NCBI GenBank assembly: GCA_021413825.1
Contig: JAIOPQ010000023.1
Coordinates: 1 to 59,375, forward strand
Source: Spirochaetia bacterium
GTDB taxonomy: Bacteria > Spirochaetota > Leptospiria > Leptospirales > Leptonemataceae
Length of the DNA: 59,375 bases
Direction: 5' to 3'
Position numbers and translations under genes: made by a program. Under the pieces are notes generated by a model. It made no database searches, was not told the origin of the DNA, and saw nothing but the letters and a program-made list of their open reading frames with translations. This document shows, in pieces, positions 27,518-38,761 of this stretch (its first letter is position 1; every line of letters starts with the position of its first letter).

Positions 27518-29089
27518 CTAACTTCTGCGCGAAGGTTCCCAGCCAATCCCTGGACTCTGGAAACTGTGCAGACTATGCACTGATCCTTGAATCTGCGCGC
27601 TATACGAGCGTTTTTCAAAACGCAGTTTACCTGAATGGAGCGATTCATGCAGTTCAGGAATGGTGCGAACTCCCATGTCCTGGAAGCTTTGCTTGAGCCC
27701 CTGCAAAAGATAAGGCACAAGCTGGAACATAGAACCTTTATCGACTACAAACCCAGCCACACCCTGGGCCACTTTGACTTCCTGGTCTTCAGAAAAATAG
27801 CGTTTATCACCGCCAGCTTCCATGGCCTCAAGCGAAGCCATTCCGCGGTATTTTTTGAGGCGGACGCCGTTTTCATAGAAATACTCCCCTGGAGTTTCCT
27901 GCGTTCCGGCAAACATTGAACCCATCATGGTCGTAGATGCGCCAATAGCCAGCGCGTTTGCCATATCACCGATGGTTGAGATACCGCCGTCTGCAATAAC
28001 AGGAACGTCGTATTTCTTTGCGTATTTTCCAGTGTAGTAGACCGCCGTTGCCTGAGCACGCCCTACAGCCATTACATCCTGCGTGATGCAAATCGATCCT
28101 GGGCCCATTCCAATGCGAAGCGCATCAGCACCAGCGCGAATCAAATTCACACACTGATCTGTTGTGACAACGTTACCCGCAATCACTTCGAGGCTTGGAT
28201 AGTTCTTTTTGATATACTTAATGGTCTGAACCTGATAGTTCGAATTGCCCTGGGCGGAATCAATGATAACGATGTCAACGCCTGCGCGATAGAGTGCGTC
28301 CAGGCGATCGTAGGCTTCCATCTTTGTGGAAATTGCAGCTCCAACCATGAGTCGTTTTTGCGAATCCTTGGAAGCAAATGGAAACTCCTGATTCTTTTTT
28401 AAGTCCGAGCGGCACATGAGCGCAACTAGATGTCCATTTTCGTTTACGATTGGCAGTTTGCCCTTCTTGGATGATTTCAGAATCTGATTCGCATCCGTAA
28501 GTGAGATACCCTCTTTGGCTGTCACAACATCGCGCGTCATAACCTCGCTTAGCCTCAGGCTGCGATCTTTCTCAAAGTCAACATCGCGGTTGGTTACAAT
28601 TCCAATAAGTCGCGAATTGTGAGTTCCGTCTTCCGTGATCGGAATCCCTGAGAAATTATAGCGATGTTTGATCATGTCGAGATCGCGAATTGTATTATGA
28701 GCCCCGAGCACAATTGGATCTTCGATGAATCCGTTCTTGTATCGTTTTACTTTTTCAACCAGCTCAACCTGGCGTTCGATTGAATTGTTATAATGAATGA
28801 TTCCCAGGCCACCAATGAGCGCCATTGCAATCGCCATACGATCCTCTGTGACCGTATCCATTGGGGATGAAATCATTGGACGGTGGATCTTGAGGTTTCT
28901 GGTTACGCGCGTTTCAAGCTCAACATCGCTTGGATGAAAGTCTATGTATCCAGGAAGGACCAGGTAGTCTCTGTAGGTTAAACCCGTGCCACCTGAGAAG
29001 ATTTCCTCGGCTGCATTGCCGTCTGGAACCAAAATCTCCGGTGTGCTATCCTCCATGAGTGATGGGTCTAGCATGGGTTCTTGTATCAT
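27518..29089 (-). CDS. guaB: Inosine-5'-monophosphate dehydrogenase
   Basis: This 523-residue protein oxidises IMP to XMP, the committed step to guanine nucleotides. The barrel is split by a pair of CBS domains (about residues 120-245; [27 protein letters not shown]). The active-site loop [21 protein letters not shown] contains the catalytic Cys, and the [19 protein letters not shown] flap is present. An AGGA ribosome site precedes the ATG. It follows the CoA-transferase-like gene by 54 bp and is linked to the NifU-pentapeptide gene. Confidence 0.97.
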   Translation of the reverse strand: MIQEPMLDPSLMEDSTPEILVPDGNAAEEIFSGGTGLTYRDYLVLPGYIDFHPSDVELETRVTRNLKIHRPMISSPMDTVTEDRMAIAMALIGGLGIIHYNNSIERQVELVEKVKRYKNGFIEDPIVLGAHNTIRDLDMIKHRYNFSGIPITEDGTHNSRLIGIVTNRDVDFEKDRSLRLSEVMTRDVVTAKEGISLTDANQILKSSKKGKLPIVNENGHLVALMCRSDLKKNQEFPFASKDSQKRLMVGAAISTKMEAYDRLDALYRAGVDIVIIDSAQGNSNYQVQTIKYIKKNYPSLEVIAGNVVTTDQCVNLIRAGADALRIGMGPGSICITQDVMAVGRAQATAVYYTGKYAKKYDVPVIADGGISTIGDMANALAIGASTTMMGSMFAGTQETPGEYFYENGVRLKKYRGMASLEAMEAGGDKRYFSEDQEVKVAQGVAGFVVDKGSMFQLVPYLLQGLKQSFQDMGVRTIPELHESLHSGKLRFEKRSYSAQIQGSVHSLHSFQSPGIGWEPSRRS

Positions 29090-29143
29090 GGGGAATCCTG
29101 ATTATGACGCATATCATTTCAAGCAAATTCCCTGGGGTCGGCC

Positions 29144-30361
29144 CTAAATGATACGTTTCTTTCTTAATTCTTCTATAGATAAGCCATTTATGCCCACAGA
29201 GGAAAGCACTTCTACTGTGTGTGCTCCGTGAGCCGGAGGAGGCAGGCGATCCAGGTCGCAGGGAGTGTCTGAGAAATGGAAAGGGGAGCCGATTTCGTTC
29301 ATTTCGCGCTTTCCGTGTTTTTTTCGCCGGACCATGCCCCGGGCTTTGAGTTGCGGGTCTTCGAAGGCCTGCGCAACCGATTGCACAGGGCTCAGGCAAG
29401 TCTCGGTATTTTCACAGAGCGGCATCCAATCTGCAAGAGTGCGCGAAGAAAACAGCTGAACCAGTTCGTTCTGTAGTTGGGCAAGCTCGCCTTTCTTTAA
29501 GTGCTCTACTAGCTCTTCATGGCCTGCCTGTCTGAGAAATGCCCGGAAGAAGCGTTCTTCGAGCGATCCAAGCATGACAAATTTGTCATCCTTTGTGCGA
29601 TACACATTGTAGTTGGGTAAACCGCCAGATAACGGAAGTTTCCCTCGCTCGGGCGATTTTCCTGTGAATGCGAAGTCAGCTGCCTGCAGGGGAATCATTG
29701 AGAATGCACCGTCCATCATACTTACGTCGACGAACTGCCCCTGCCCTGTGCGACCTCGTGCGACAAGTGCTGCAAGAATTCCAGACAGCGCGATCAGTGT
29801 GCCGCCAGCAATATCAGCTATTTGAATTCCGGGCACAACCGGCGCCTCCCCACCTGTGAGATCCATCACGCCAGACCTTGAAATATAATTCCCGTCGTGT
29901 CCGGCAAAATCACGCAACGGACCCGAAGCGCCGTATCCCGAGATTGCGCAGTATACAAGTTTTGGAAATTTCTCTTTTAGCTGTGCATAACCGATTCCCA
30001 TTTCCTCCATTTTCCCTGGTCTGAATCCTTCCAGGAGTACGTCTGCCTCTCCGAGCAACTTAAGAAGAATTTCGCGTCCTTCCGGACGCATGATATTGAG
30101 CGTTACGGATTTCTTATTTCGATTCAGGAGAAGGAACATAGTTCCATCTTCTCGCAGGCCAGTTTCGTTTTCCCCGGGAGCATTCTCAACCCCACCAAAA
30201 CGCAGGTCTGAATAACGAGTCATGTCAGCAGCGCGTGGATTTTCTATTTTAACTACGTCAGCACCCATGTCAGCCAGATGCTGGCTACAGAGCGGGCCCG
30301 GTAGCAACATGGAAAGATCAATTACCCGAACTCCAGTAAGGGGACCTGTTTTAGGATTCAT
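29144..30361 (-). CDS. Family III CoA-transferase / alpha-methylacyl-CoA racemase-like
   Basis: This protein of about 405 residues starts at the ATG at 30361; a GTG nine bases earlier is also possible. It opens with LTGVRVIDLSMLLPGPLCSQHLADMGADVVKIENP, the CaiB/BaiF signature. The segment GPLRDFAGHDGNYISRSGVMDLTG has the His-containing pattern of alpha-methylacyl-CoA racemase, and FVDVSMMDGAF contains the conserved Asp. The racemase reading is favoured over a simple CoA-transferase by that His. The substrate is unknown. It lies between an SMR-type transporter gene and guaB, with no lipid-degradation genes nearby. Confidence 0.88.
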   Translation of the reverse strand: MNPKTGPLTGVRVIDLSMLLPGPLCSQHLADMGADVVKIENPRAADMTRYSDLRFGGVENAPGENETGLREDGTMFLLLNRNKKSVTLNIMRPEGREILLKLLGEADVLLEGFRPGKMEEMGIGYAQLKEKFPKLVYCAISGYGASGPLRDFAGHDGNYISRSGVMDLTGGEAPVVPGIQIADIAGGTLIALSGILAALVARGRTGQGQFVDVSMMDGAFSMIPLQAADFAFTGKSPERGKLPLSGGLPNYNVYRTKDDKFVMLGSLEERFFRAFLRQAGHEELVEHLKKGELAQLQNELVQLFSSRTLADWMPLCENTETCLSPVQSVAQAFEDPQLKARGMVRRKKHGKREMNEIGSPFHFSDTPCDLDRLPPPAHGAHTVEVLSSVGINGLSIEELRKKRII

Positions 30362-30429
30362 TCTTTCCACCGGGCATTTTGGATCCAGCTACCTTACTAA
30401 GCTTCAAGCCAGTAGTTCCGCAGTCACAA

Positions 30430-30807
30430 TTAGCCGTTAGTCGACATTTGCGAAGCAATCATCCAGAGACCAATTACAAGAAATCCTATCCCGCCCCATT
30501 GAATTCCGTTTAGAGTCTCATGAAAGAATACCCGCGATGCAACCAGAACAATTGCAAAACCAAGTGTAGTCATCAATGGATAGGCTGTGGAGAGCGGAAC
30601 ACCCTGCCCAAGAACGTATCTGTACGCAAGAAATGCTAAGCCGAAAGACGCCAGGCCGGCAATCAGAATTGGATTTAATAAAAAACCACGAATGAAGCCC
30701 TCTGCGCCATCCGCGTCCTTATTGAGCGCGGAAGCCTTTACCAGAATATTAGCCAGCGCATTCAATACAATGGCCAGTCCAAATACAATTAACGCAACCG
30801 GTTTCAT
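30430..30807 (-). CDS. Small DMT/SMR-type membrane transporter
   Basis: This 125-residue protein has four membrane helices and the EmrE-like YPLMTTLGFAIVLVASRVFFHE and GGIGFLVIGLWMI segments. It could export a small drug or polyamine, or act like the ArnE/F flippase, which would fit its place directly after lpxK. That last idea is inference from position. The ATG is one base after the lpxK stop. Confidence 0.85.
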   Translation of the reverse strand: MKPVALIVFGLAIVLNALANILVKASALNKDADGAEGFIRGFLLNPILIAGLASFGLAFLAYRYVLGQGVPLSTAYPLMTTLGFAIVLVASRVFFHETLNGIQWGGIGFLVIGLWMIASQMSTNG

Positions 30808-30808
30808 A

Positions 30809-31849
30809 CTACCTCTGGTTTGCTCCGGGCCGCGCGCGATTTTTCGCTTTGAGGCTATTTCCCAGAACGAGTTTTAGAAATGTTTTCTCGCCCACGGTGA
30901 TGCGCAGGCTCAGGCGGGCAATCCATATTGATTTCAGAATAGCCTCATCCAGCTCTATGGCTCTGAGACGCACGGCATCTTTTTCTGTTGTGATCCAGGG
31001 GCCGGTTCCTTGAACAAATTCGTTTACTTCTCTTGAAGAATACCTGTGATGATCACCAAAATCCCGCCTGCGTTTAAGATCTATTCCAGCGCGCGTAAGC
31101 ATTTCAAAAAAGGCCCTGGGATTGCCTATTCCACAAAAAGCTGAGGCTTGCTTTGGCAGTCCGGGCTTTGTCTTTTGTTTTTTTACGGAGCCCGCGTTAC
31201 CGGCCCGTTGCACCAATGGTGATAGACCGGCAAACTCGTGCACAGACTGAAAGACAGGCAAGCGCGGAAACCTCACCCTTAACTTCGAAATCCATGCGCT
31301 TGCGTGGGGGCTGTCCGCGCGAGTCAGGAGCACAGCGTTTGCGCGTTCAAGTGCATCCACATTTTCTCTGAACTTTCCGCCCGGTAGAACGCGCAGACTT
31401 TGCGGTGCTAGACTTGCATCGATCAAGACAAGATCAACATCGCGCTGGATGGACGGATTTTGAAACGCGTCGTCCAGAAATATTATTTTGGCACTATCAC
31501 CGTACGTTCGAATCAAATGCGCGCGATCGCTTCCTGCAGCCACTCGGAGTCCTGAGATTTGCGCAAGAAGCATCGCTTCGTCGCCCGCTTGATCGAAATT
31601 GGAAACTACGCGCTGACCATCAGAAACCAGTCCAGACGATGTACCACCATATCCGCGCAACACCACCATCGGATTGAGCTTACTCGATTTTTGGGCGAGA
31701 TATGCTACCAGCGGCGTTTTGCCAGTCCCACCCATGGAGAGGTTTCCGATGGAAACAACACGCATCGGAAACTTGACCGATCGGGCTTTTCTTCGCCGGA
31801 ATACAAAGAGGTGGAGAGCTAAATAGATCCGGGATAAAAGCTCAATCAT
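30809..31849 (-). CDS. lpxK: Tetraacyldisaccharide 4'-kinase
   Basis: This 346-residue protein phosphorylates the lipid A precursor at the 4' position, at the inner membrane. It has a Walker A-type SMGGTGKTPLVAYLA, FLDDAFQNPSIQRDVDLVLID, and the usual N-terminal amphipathic region. Its ATG overlaps the stop of the MsbA-like gene (ATGA), a classic coupling of lipid A kinase and lipid A flippase. Confidence 0.95.
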   Translation of the reverse strand: MIELLSRIYLALHLFVFRRRKARSVKFPMRVVSIGNLSMGGTGKTPLVAYLAQKSSKLNPMVVLRGYGGTSSGLVSDGQRVVSNFDQAGDEAMLLAQISGLRVAAGSDRAHLIRTYGDSAKIIFLDDAFQNPSIQRDVDLVLIDASLAPQSLRVLPGGKFRENVDALERANAVLLTRADSPHASAWISKLRVRFPRLPVFQSVHEFAGLSPLVQRAGNAGSVKKQKTKPGLPKQASAFCGIGNPRAFFEMLTRAGIDLKRRRDFGDHHRYSSREVNEFVQGTGPWITTEKDAVRLRAIELDEAILKSIWIARLSLRITVGEKTFLKLVLGNSLKAKNRARPGANQR

Positions 31850-33780
31850 TCCTGAAATTGCATCTCGTATAACTTGCGATACACTTCACCGCCAGCAAGC
31901 AGATCCTCGTGCGTTCCCCGCTCAACAATTCGTCCTTCATTCAACACAAAAATCTGATTGGAACGGTATACAGACGAGAGGCGGTGCGCGATGATGAAAA
32001 CAGTTCTACCCAGGAGCAAACGCTCCATAGCCTCGTGGACCAGTTTCTCGCTTTCGTTGTCAAGGGCAGACGTAGCTTCGTCAAAAATCAATATTGGTGG
32101 ATCAAGAAGGATTGCACGTGCAATCGCAATACGTTGCTTCTGTCCGCCGGAAAGCATGACGCCATACTCACCCACGCTCGTTTCATAGCCCTGGGGCAAT
32201 TCGCTAATGAAGTCGTGGGCGTTAGCCGCCTTCGCAACCTCAATGATGCGTTCCATTGGAATATCCAGACGGCCGTAGGAAATATTTTCCTTAATGGAAG
32301 TGTGGAACAGAAAGATGTTCTGAGTCACAATACCGATTGCAGTGCGCAGGTCGCGCAATGCAAAATCACGCACGTCATGTCCGTCGATTGTAATTGCACC
32401 ACCATCTACGTCAAAAAACCGCGGGAGCAAATCCATCAGAGTAGACTTACCCGCGCCCGAAGCCCCTACGAATGATACTGTTTCACCCTTCTTAACCGTA
32501 AGGTCAATGCCATTGAGAACACTGCGCTCAGTTCCAGGATACGTAAAGGACACGTTCCGATAGACGATTTGATCTTCAAACGTGCGCAGCTTAATCGGAT
32601 TTGGCTTTTCTGCAATTGCCGCAGGGGTGTCGAGTAGCTCGAAGATTCGCTGGCCTGCGGACATGGCAGCACTGGTGAGATTCACCAGGATTGAAACCTG
32701 TTTGATTGGGCGCATCAGGAAGATGAGAGCAAAAGCGAACGCAAAGAACTGACCTCGCGTAATGTGATCCTTATAAATCTCATAGGCAGCCCAGGAAAGA
32801 AACCCGACTACTGCAACCGTCGCAACCATCTCAGTAAGCGCAGGACCGACTTGATGGTAATAATGCCCACGAAATGTATTCTGATATAAACGTTGATTCG
32901 CTACTTGAAAGCGACCCGACTCAAACCGTTGCATTGAAAATGCACGAATCACTCTAATGCCACTCAATACTTCATGGATATGAGCCCCTAGTTCCGCAAG
33001 GCGTTCCTGCTGTCCCTTGGCTGCACCGCGTATCTTACGCGCAAACTTGGCAACCGGTGAGGATAGAATTGGAATGGCAATAATTGCCAGAGCCAGCATC
33101 TTCCATGAAATTATCGCAAGAAATGCCAGGTGAGTAACGATGTAGAGAAGGTCCACAATCCCTTCCTGAAACTCAGCGGAAAGGTTTCGCCCAACAGATT
33201 CAGCATCGTTGATAATACGGCTCATGATAAACCCGGTCTGATTCTCTGTGAAGTGCGAAAGCCCCAGCTCGTTTAGCTTGCCATACAATTCCATCCGCAA
33301 ATCCCGGACTGCCATGAGGCCAGCCGTTCCAATGCAATAGAATGCAATAGTGAGGCAAAGCAGCTTGAGCAAGTAAACGGGAAGAATAATGGCGCATAAC
33401 GTTATGACAACTTCCCGGGAAGACTTTCCATGGACCTGCGCATTGGCCCATTGTTTTCCGGAATAGACTGCCGCTTGAATTCGATCAAAGTATGCGGGGC
33501 TGGCCATCTGTTCAAACTGGGTTTGCCTGTCCCGATCTTCCTGGCCTATCTGAAAGAGCTCAATGGGGCCAGTCTCACCGATGGCATTAAAGATTGGAAC
33601 AAGGGCGGTTATGGAAAACAGATTTGCAAGCGAGACCAGGAAAGAAAACAGAAGCCCCAAAAAGACGCGGGTGCGGTAATGGAACACGTACGAGAGCAAC
33701 CTCGCCGTGAGCTTCCAGGTAGATGGGGGATTAGAAACGGAAGTCTCCAATGCCAAACACAAATTGAAATTTTGAATCAC
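31846..33780 (-). CDS. msbA: MsbA-like lipid A export ABC transporter (half-transporter)
   Basis: The 644-residue frame starts at a GTG at 33780, but TTG codons at 33762-33750 are also possible; any of these starts overlaps the 3' end of bamA. It has six membrane helices followed by an ATPase domain. Walker A is [16 protein letters not shown], the signature [15 protein letters not shown], Walker [13 protein letters not shown] and the switch IIAHRLSSV. The loop between TM1 and TM2 is unusually long (about 80 residues, from [12 protein letters not shown] to the TAGLMAV helix). The gene is fused by overlap to lpxK, so it most likely flips lipid A core. Confidence 0.9.
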   Translation of the reverse strand: MIQNFNLCLALETSVSNPPSTWKLTARLLSYVFHYRTRVFLGLLFSFLVSLANLFSITALVPIFNAIGETGPIELFQIGQEDRDRQTQFEQMASPAYFDRIQAAVYSGKQWANAQVHGKSSREVVITLCAIILPVYLLKLLCLTIAFYCIGTAGLMAVRDLRMELYGKLNELGLSHFTENQTGFIMSRIINDAESVGRNLSAEFQEGIVDLLYIVTHLAFLAIISWKMLALAIIAIPILSSPVAKFARKIRGAAKGQQERLAELGAHIHEVLSGIRVIRAFSMQRFESGRFQVANQRLYQNTFRGHYYHQVGPALTEMVATVAVVGFLSWAAYEIYKDHITRGQFFAFAFALIFLMRPIKQVSILVNLTSAAMSAGQRIFELLDTPAAIAEKPNPIKLRTFEDQIVYRNVSFTYPGTERSVLNGIDLTVKKGETVSFVGASGAGKSTLMDLLPRFFDVDGGAITIDGHDVRDFALRDLRTAIGIVTQNIFLFHTSIKENISYGRLDIPMERIIEVAKAANAHDFISELPQGYETSVGEYGVMLSGGQKQRIAIARAILLDPPILIFDEATSALDNESEKLVHEAMERLLLGRTVFIIAHRLSSVYRSNQIFVLNEGRIVERGTHEDLLAGGEVYRKLYEMQFQE

Positions 33781-36700
33781 CTGGAATTGGACGCAGTTTC
33801 ATGCCGGACTTATGATAAAGCTTCTGAGCAAGAAATAGTCTAAGCGGCAACACGGGAATCTGAATCCTGACTCCAAATCCCCATGAGAACAACGTTCTGT
33901 CCAGCGATAGATTCCGCTCGGACAGGACAGCACGCTTTGGGTCGTTCCAATCATAATAGTTGTCAAACGGATAACGGGCGTAGGTGAGTAGATTATAGCG
34001 TTCCAGTAGATACAGCTGGGCCGGATCAAGCCTTACATTGCTTGCAGCAACTATATCACGATAGGAATTCACATAGGTCTTGGTATCTCCTGTAAACTCA
34101 CCTATATTATCAAACATAGTTCCAGCATCCAGGAATGCAGCGAGCCATACGAGTGACGGCTCAATTGGGAAACGCAGTTCCGTGCCGGCCAGAATCATGT
34201 GCGATCCACCATCCCTCCACGGCGCAGGAAAACTTGAATCATCCCGATAATCGTATCCGCGAAGCGTCTCATAGCCCCCGAGATATAGACGATCCTGCGG
34301 CTCGATGTACGGATTGACTTCTTTGTTTTGACGATGCTTGAACGGAGCGGTCTCATGAGTGAACGTTCCGGATAAGCGGAATTCGGAAACCACACGCCAG
34401 CGCTTCAGCGCTTGCTTTCTGAATAGCCCACCAAACGTATAATCAAACCACCACATGTAATACTTTGTGCTAACTGTGTACTGATTGTAGTGATCCTGAC
34501 CGCCAAGGGCCTGTCCGACTATCTCCACACTCAGATCCAGGTTCAGACCCTGGGTTGGATTGAAAACATTGTCCCGCGTATCGTAGATTAGTCCGTTGGT
34601 CAGCGCGGATTTGAACTGCCAGCCAAGGTTCACTCGTCTGAGAATTTCATTTGCGGCAAGGGACGTTGGCTTGGCTGCAATGGACCAGCTTGGCGAATAA
34701 CGGTGGTAGTGGGCCCAGTTAAGCAAGAACGTGTGCGAAACACCGACGCCGACTCCAACCGAAGAAATATCATAGCTAGATCCCTCGAATAGATCGTTTG
34801 GATCCTCACTGATTGTAATCGATGATGCCTGAATTGTCTCAGTAGCATAGCTGGCAAAAAGAGAAAGCGACCAGGGGCGAGGAATGCTCCGGAAACAATC
34901 TTCTTCTTCAGAGACGAAGTTCTTTAATAGGCCGCGGATTCTGACCTTGAGGCGATCCATGGCCTCAATGCTCTTGTCGCCTTTGCCTTCCGCGACGTAC
35001 GCTCGAATGACTTTTCCGATTTCGCTATAGTTATTCTGCAGACTGATTGCAACTTTTTCGATGGAATCGTAATCGCCTGAGGATTCAAACGCTTTAAGCT
35101 TGTTCCGCCAAAAACTGCCCGTGCTATTGTCGCATGCCTCATAAATCCACGGATCAGTCCATTGCCCGCTAATTTGTTTTGTAAGCGGGCCATATTGAAT
35201 TTTACCGGAGATTCTCTGGCCCGTTCCATTCAGGTTATTTTCGCCAACCTCTGTGAAGATTGAAAAGCCGGATTGAGTACCATAGCCACCACCAAGTGAG
35301 ATAGTCCCGGTAGGTTGCTCCTCAACGTCAATGATGAGATTCAATTTCTGATCATCAGAACCGGGACGCATTTGCAGGTTCACTTCCTTGAAGTACCCGA
35401 GGTTAAAGATTTTTTCCCGGCTGCGATTCACGAGCGCGGAATTGAACAGCTGCCCTTCTTTAACCAGCAGCTCACGGCGAACCACTCGCTCCTGTGTCTT
35501 AACCATCCCTTTGATAATGATGGTGTCGATGTATGCCAGGTTGTTTTCGCGCACCGTGTAGTGCACATGACGCAATGTCCGTCCGCGCTCCTCTGGATTA
35601 TTCTGAAGCCGCTTTTCCAGCGCTCCGAGAGGAAGCCAGTTGGCCTCCTTCTTGCACTTGCGCTCCAGATCATTTGCGGGGGCCGCAAGATCGTGACACT
35701 TTTTGTATTTGTTCAGCGTAGCTTCATCGAATGTGAAATTTACAAAGTTAGGCTGCACCTGGGCAAACACATAGCCCTGCGTTGAGTACGATTCCTGAAT
35801 GACAGTTCTATCGCGAAAGAATTTTCCTTCATCAAAGATGGTGGCCACGTCATTGTCTGCAAACTCCATTGCATTGAGCAGATCTTCTTTTTTGTAAATC
35901 GGAACTGCATCAACTTTCTTCTTCCGTTGACGCTCGCGTGGATTCAATTCCTCATTGATTGTCTCTGTATCAAACTCAAGCGAGTAGCCACCAAAGAATC
36001 GAATATCTGATTCGATCAGCTTGTACGTAACAATAACGACACGACCGTCTTCTGGCTTTGAAGGAGTCCGCCAACGAATCTCATATCCGGTGCCTGTTGG
36101 ATCAAGGTCTGCATCCACATAACCCTGGCTCTTCGCGTAGCCGAGAATCTTGTATTTGTCCTGCTCAAATTTATTCTCATCAAACACACCGTCTTCGATG
36201 ATGCCTTCTTCTTTCTGCTCGAGAACTGATAAGATGTCTTCCGGATCAAGATTTCGCGTCCCGACGATGTTAATCCGCGAAATGGGAATATTCTCCCCCT
36301 CATCTACGATATACTTTACAGTGATCTCATTCGCCTCGTCCAGGTCCGACACGCGATACCATACTTCTGTTAAAAAATAACCTTCCGTGCGATACTTATC
36401 CTTGATTTTTGGCACGCCGGCTTTCACGCGCTGCTCTGAATACACTTCCCCTTCTTTAATGCCGACGAGTGTTTTTAAATCTGCGGAATATATTTTGTCC
36501 GTTCCCACAAATTCGATTTCGCGAATGCGAGGTAGTTCATTCACCTGGAAAATCAGGGTGACTCCGTCACCTTCCACAATACCCCGCAGCGAGACCTTGT
36601 CAAAATAGCCGGATTTGAAGAGGGCTTTGATATCGTCGTTTAGAGCGCGTTCCTCAACTGTAGCTCCCTTCTCAAGCGAAAGGAATGCCGCGGCGTCGTC

Positions 36701-36868
36701 TGCGGAAACGTTGCGCAGGCCCTCAAACTGAACATCTTTGATTTTCTTTCCGATGAAGGAAACTCGATCCGGAAGGAGCGGCAACGCAAGAAACGGAATC
36801 AGGAACAGCGCAATGGCGGCTATCCTGGGACGGATCAAGGTTCTGGGGTTTTTTTTCGAAATTTCCAA
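33731..36868 (-). CDS. bamA: BamA-like outer membrane assembly factor
   Basis: This 1045-residue protein is longer than the usual BamA of about 800. An N-terminal membrane/signal segment is followed by POTRA domains (from IKDVQFEGLRNVSADDAAAFLS) over about residues 40-515 and a C-terminal barrel from about residue 523 (GTISLGGGYGTQSGFSIFTEVGENNLNG). Two stretches are extra. One is a polar region near residues 390-425 with several Cys/Lys. The other is a helical insert near 585-670, inside the first barrel part. BamA folds outer membrane proteins. It is followed by the msbA and lpxK genes. RecN lies upstream on the same strand with 152 bp between. Confidence 0.93.
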   Translation of the reverse strand: MEISKKNPRTLIRPRIAAIALFLIPFLALPLLPDRVSFIGKKIKDVQFEGLRNVSADDAAAFLSLEKGATVEERALNDDIKALFKSGYFDKVSLRGIVEGDGVTLIFQVNELPRIREIEFVGTDKIYSADLKTLVGIKEGEVYSEQRVKAGVPKIKDKYRTEGYFLTEVWYRVSDLDEANEITVKYIVDEGENIPISRINIVGTRNLDPEDILSVLEQKEEGIIEDGVFDENKFEQDKYKILGYAKSQGYVDADLDPTGTGYEIRWRTPSKPEDGRVVIVTYKLIESDIRFFGGYSLEFDTETINEELNPRERQRKKKVDAVPIYKKEDLLNAMEFADNDVATIFDEGKFFRDRTVIQESYSTQGYVFAQVQPNFVNFTFDEATLNKYKKCHDLAAPANDLERKCKKEANWLPLGALEKRLQNNPEERGRTLRHVHYTVRENNLAYIDTIIIKGMVKTQERVVRRELLVKEGQLFNSALVNRSREKIFNLGYFKEVNLQMRPGSDDQKLNLIIDVEEQPTGTISLGGGYGTQSGFSIFTEVGENNLNGTGQRISGKIQYGPLTKQISGQWTDPWIYEACDNSTGSFWRNKLKAFESSGDYDSIEKVAISLQNNYSEIGKVIRAYVAEGKGDKSIEAMDRLKVRIRGLLKNFVSEEEDCFRSIPRPWSLSLFASYATETIQASSITISEDPNDLFEGSSYDISSVGVGVGVSHTFLLNWAHYHRYSPSWSIAAKPTSLAANEILRRVNLGWQFKSALTNGLIYDTRDNVFNPTQGLNLDLSVEIVGQALGGQDHYNQYTVSTKYYMWWFDYTFGGLFRKQALKRWRVVSEFRLSGTFTHETAPFKHRQNKEVNPYIEPQDRLYLGGYETLRGYDYRDDSSFPAPWRDGGSHMILAGTELRFPIEPSLVWLAAFLDAGTMFDNIGEFTGDTKTYVNSYRDIVAASNVRLDPAQLYLLERYNLLTYARYPFDNYYDWNDPKRAVLSERNLSLDRTLFSWGFGVRIQIPVLPLRLFLAQKLYHKSGMKLRPIPGDSKFQFVFGIGDFRF

Positions 36869-37020
36869 GCCCGATCTGACCTGACCGTATTCTCATGACC
36901 GATTGTGATCCAGACCAGAAAATAATCGGGAACGGTTGCGTCATCACATATTCGCCGCCACCCGCCCGCACGAAAGCGGACGGATGGCAAACAACCTGGC
37001 GAGTAAGCTGGCAGCTAAAT

Positions 37021-38539
37021 TCACCCGGCCATTGCGAGACAATCTCTCGCAAAATCCAGAGCTCTGTCCCCACCCATCATCCTGGCAATTTCTCTAACTC
37101 TGTATTCCTGATTGAGCCGCGCAACGCGCGACACGGTGCGCCCATTCTCCTGACGCTTTAGTATTTTGAAATGAAGGTCTCCACGCGCCGCAACCTGCGC
37201 AAGATGCGTGATGACGATGACCTGGGATTCCCGGGAAAGTTCCTTCAGGCGTTCTGCGATGGTGTGCGCGACTTCTCCACCAACCCCAGCGTCCACTTCA
37301 TCGAAGACGACGGTAGAAACAGGCCGCGCTTCCATCATGACAGACTTGCAGGCAAGCATGATGCGTGAAAGTTCCCCACCACTCGCAATCTTGCGCAGTG
37401 GCTGTGCTGGTTCTCCGGGGTTTGGTTGGAAATAGAATTCCACACGGTCCAGACCTTTCTCTGTTATTACAAATTGTCCCTCGTTACTGCCCTCCGGTTG
37501 CACTTCCCGTGTGACTACAATGCTCAATTGTGCACCGGGCATTCCGAGCGAGCCGAGCTCTGCCGAGATCCGCTCTTCCAGATTGGAAACACTTGAGCGA
37601 CGAAGTCGTGAGAGTAATTCCGCAGAATCAAGCAGATTTCCCCAGATTTTTTCAATCTCAAGCCTAATCTGCTTCTCATTGACTTCCGCCCCTTCAAGCT
37701 CACCAATCTCTCTTAGAAAATCATTTTGAACGTGGATGAGGCTCGATCCAAATTTCTTGTGAAGCCGCTTGTAGGTTTGCAGACGATCTTCTACATCCTC
37801 CAGGCGTTCCGGGGAAAACTGCAAACGATCCATTTGCTGACGCATGCTGTCATAAAAGTTTTCGAGCAAGATGGAAGCTTCGCGGAATTCTCCCAGTGCT
37901 GGAGCGAATTCAGGCATGAGGGTTTCATGTTTCTCCAGTAGACTCTGAATGCGTGACAAACCACTGAGAACGGCATGCTCTTCTCCCGTCAGGAGCATGG
38001 ATGCAACGTGAAGGTCCTCAAAAAGTTTGCCTCCGTTCTGCATGAGGCTTCTTTCATGCGAAAGTCGTTCAAATTCACCGTCCACCGGCGTAAGCTGATC
38101 AATCTCAGTGACTGCGTGGTGTAAATATTCTAATCTGTATTCGCGCTCTTCTTTCTGCATGGAAACCACGCGCAGTTTTTTGAGCAGGGATCTCCATTCC
38201 TGATGGAGGGAGCCAACACGATCTCTCAACTGATGAGCTCCACGAGCGACTCTTCCCATCGGTCCCGATTTCGCGGCGAAGAAGGAGTTCCTCAGAGCCT
38301 GGGGGCAGGCTTGCAACCAGATCCTGTGGCGTTTGAAAGCGAGCCTCAAGAATGGCCCGGGCGGCTCCAGATCGAACGACGCCTGCACCAACACGCGCAC
38401 CGAGAACGGCCATGAGCGACTGAATAATCAAGGACTTCCCTGCACCGGTTTCCCCGGTTAGCACGCTCAAGCCTTGACCAGGATGTAGGCGCATCTCATC
38501 GATGATGCCAAAGTTTTCTATTCTGAGTTCCAGCAACAT
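37021..38539 (-). pseudogene. recN: recN interrupted by frameshift and internal deletion
   Basis: The N-terminal frame (38539 down) has Walker A VLTGETGAGKSLIIQSL and family sequence to about residue 100 (GTDGKSRSW). After that it runs into unrelated residues and stops at 38105. A second frame (38400 down to 37021) resumes RecN homology at about 38235 (HQLRDRVGSLHQEW) and continues to the C-terminal ATPase part (IASGGELSRIMLACKSVMM; TVVFDEVDAGVGGEVAHTIAERL) and MMGGDRALDFAR. Compared with E. coli RecN, about 48 residues that carry the FING and HGQHAHQ motifs are missing at the junction, with a shift of reading frame. It is either a real inactivating deletion or an assembly error. Confidence 0.85.
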
Positions 38540-38761
38540 GGTGACATGATAATACTACTCAAATGTTACGCAATCAAATTTTTGTACTCAGAAGGAATTT
38601 TTTACGACCGACGGGCGAAATCGCCGGGCCGAGGGATTCCCCCGCAGATGGATCCAGATGAACTCTGTTTGACTCTTCCCGATCGCGGGCGAGAAAACCA
38701 GGTTAATTCCTCCCCTGCGTATTTGATTTGTAGGGGGAAGGCCCTCTAAAAACCTTGGAAA

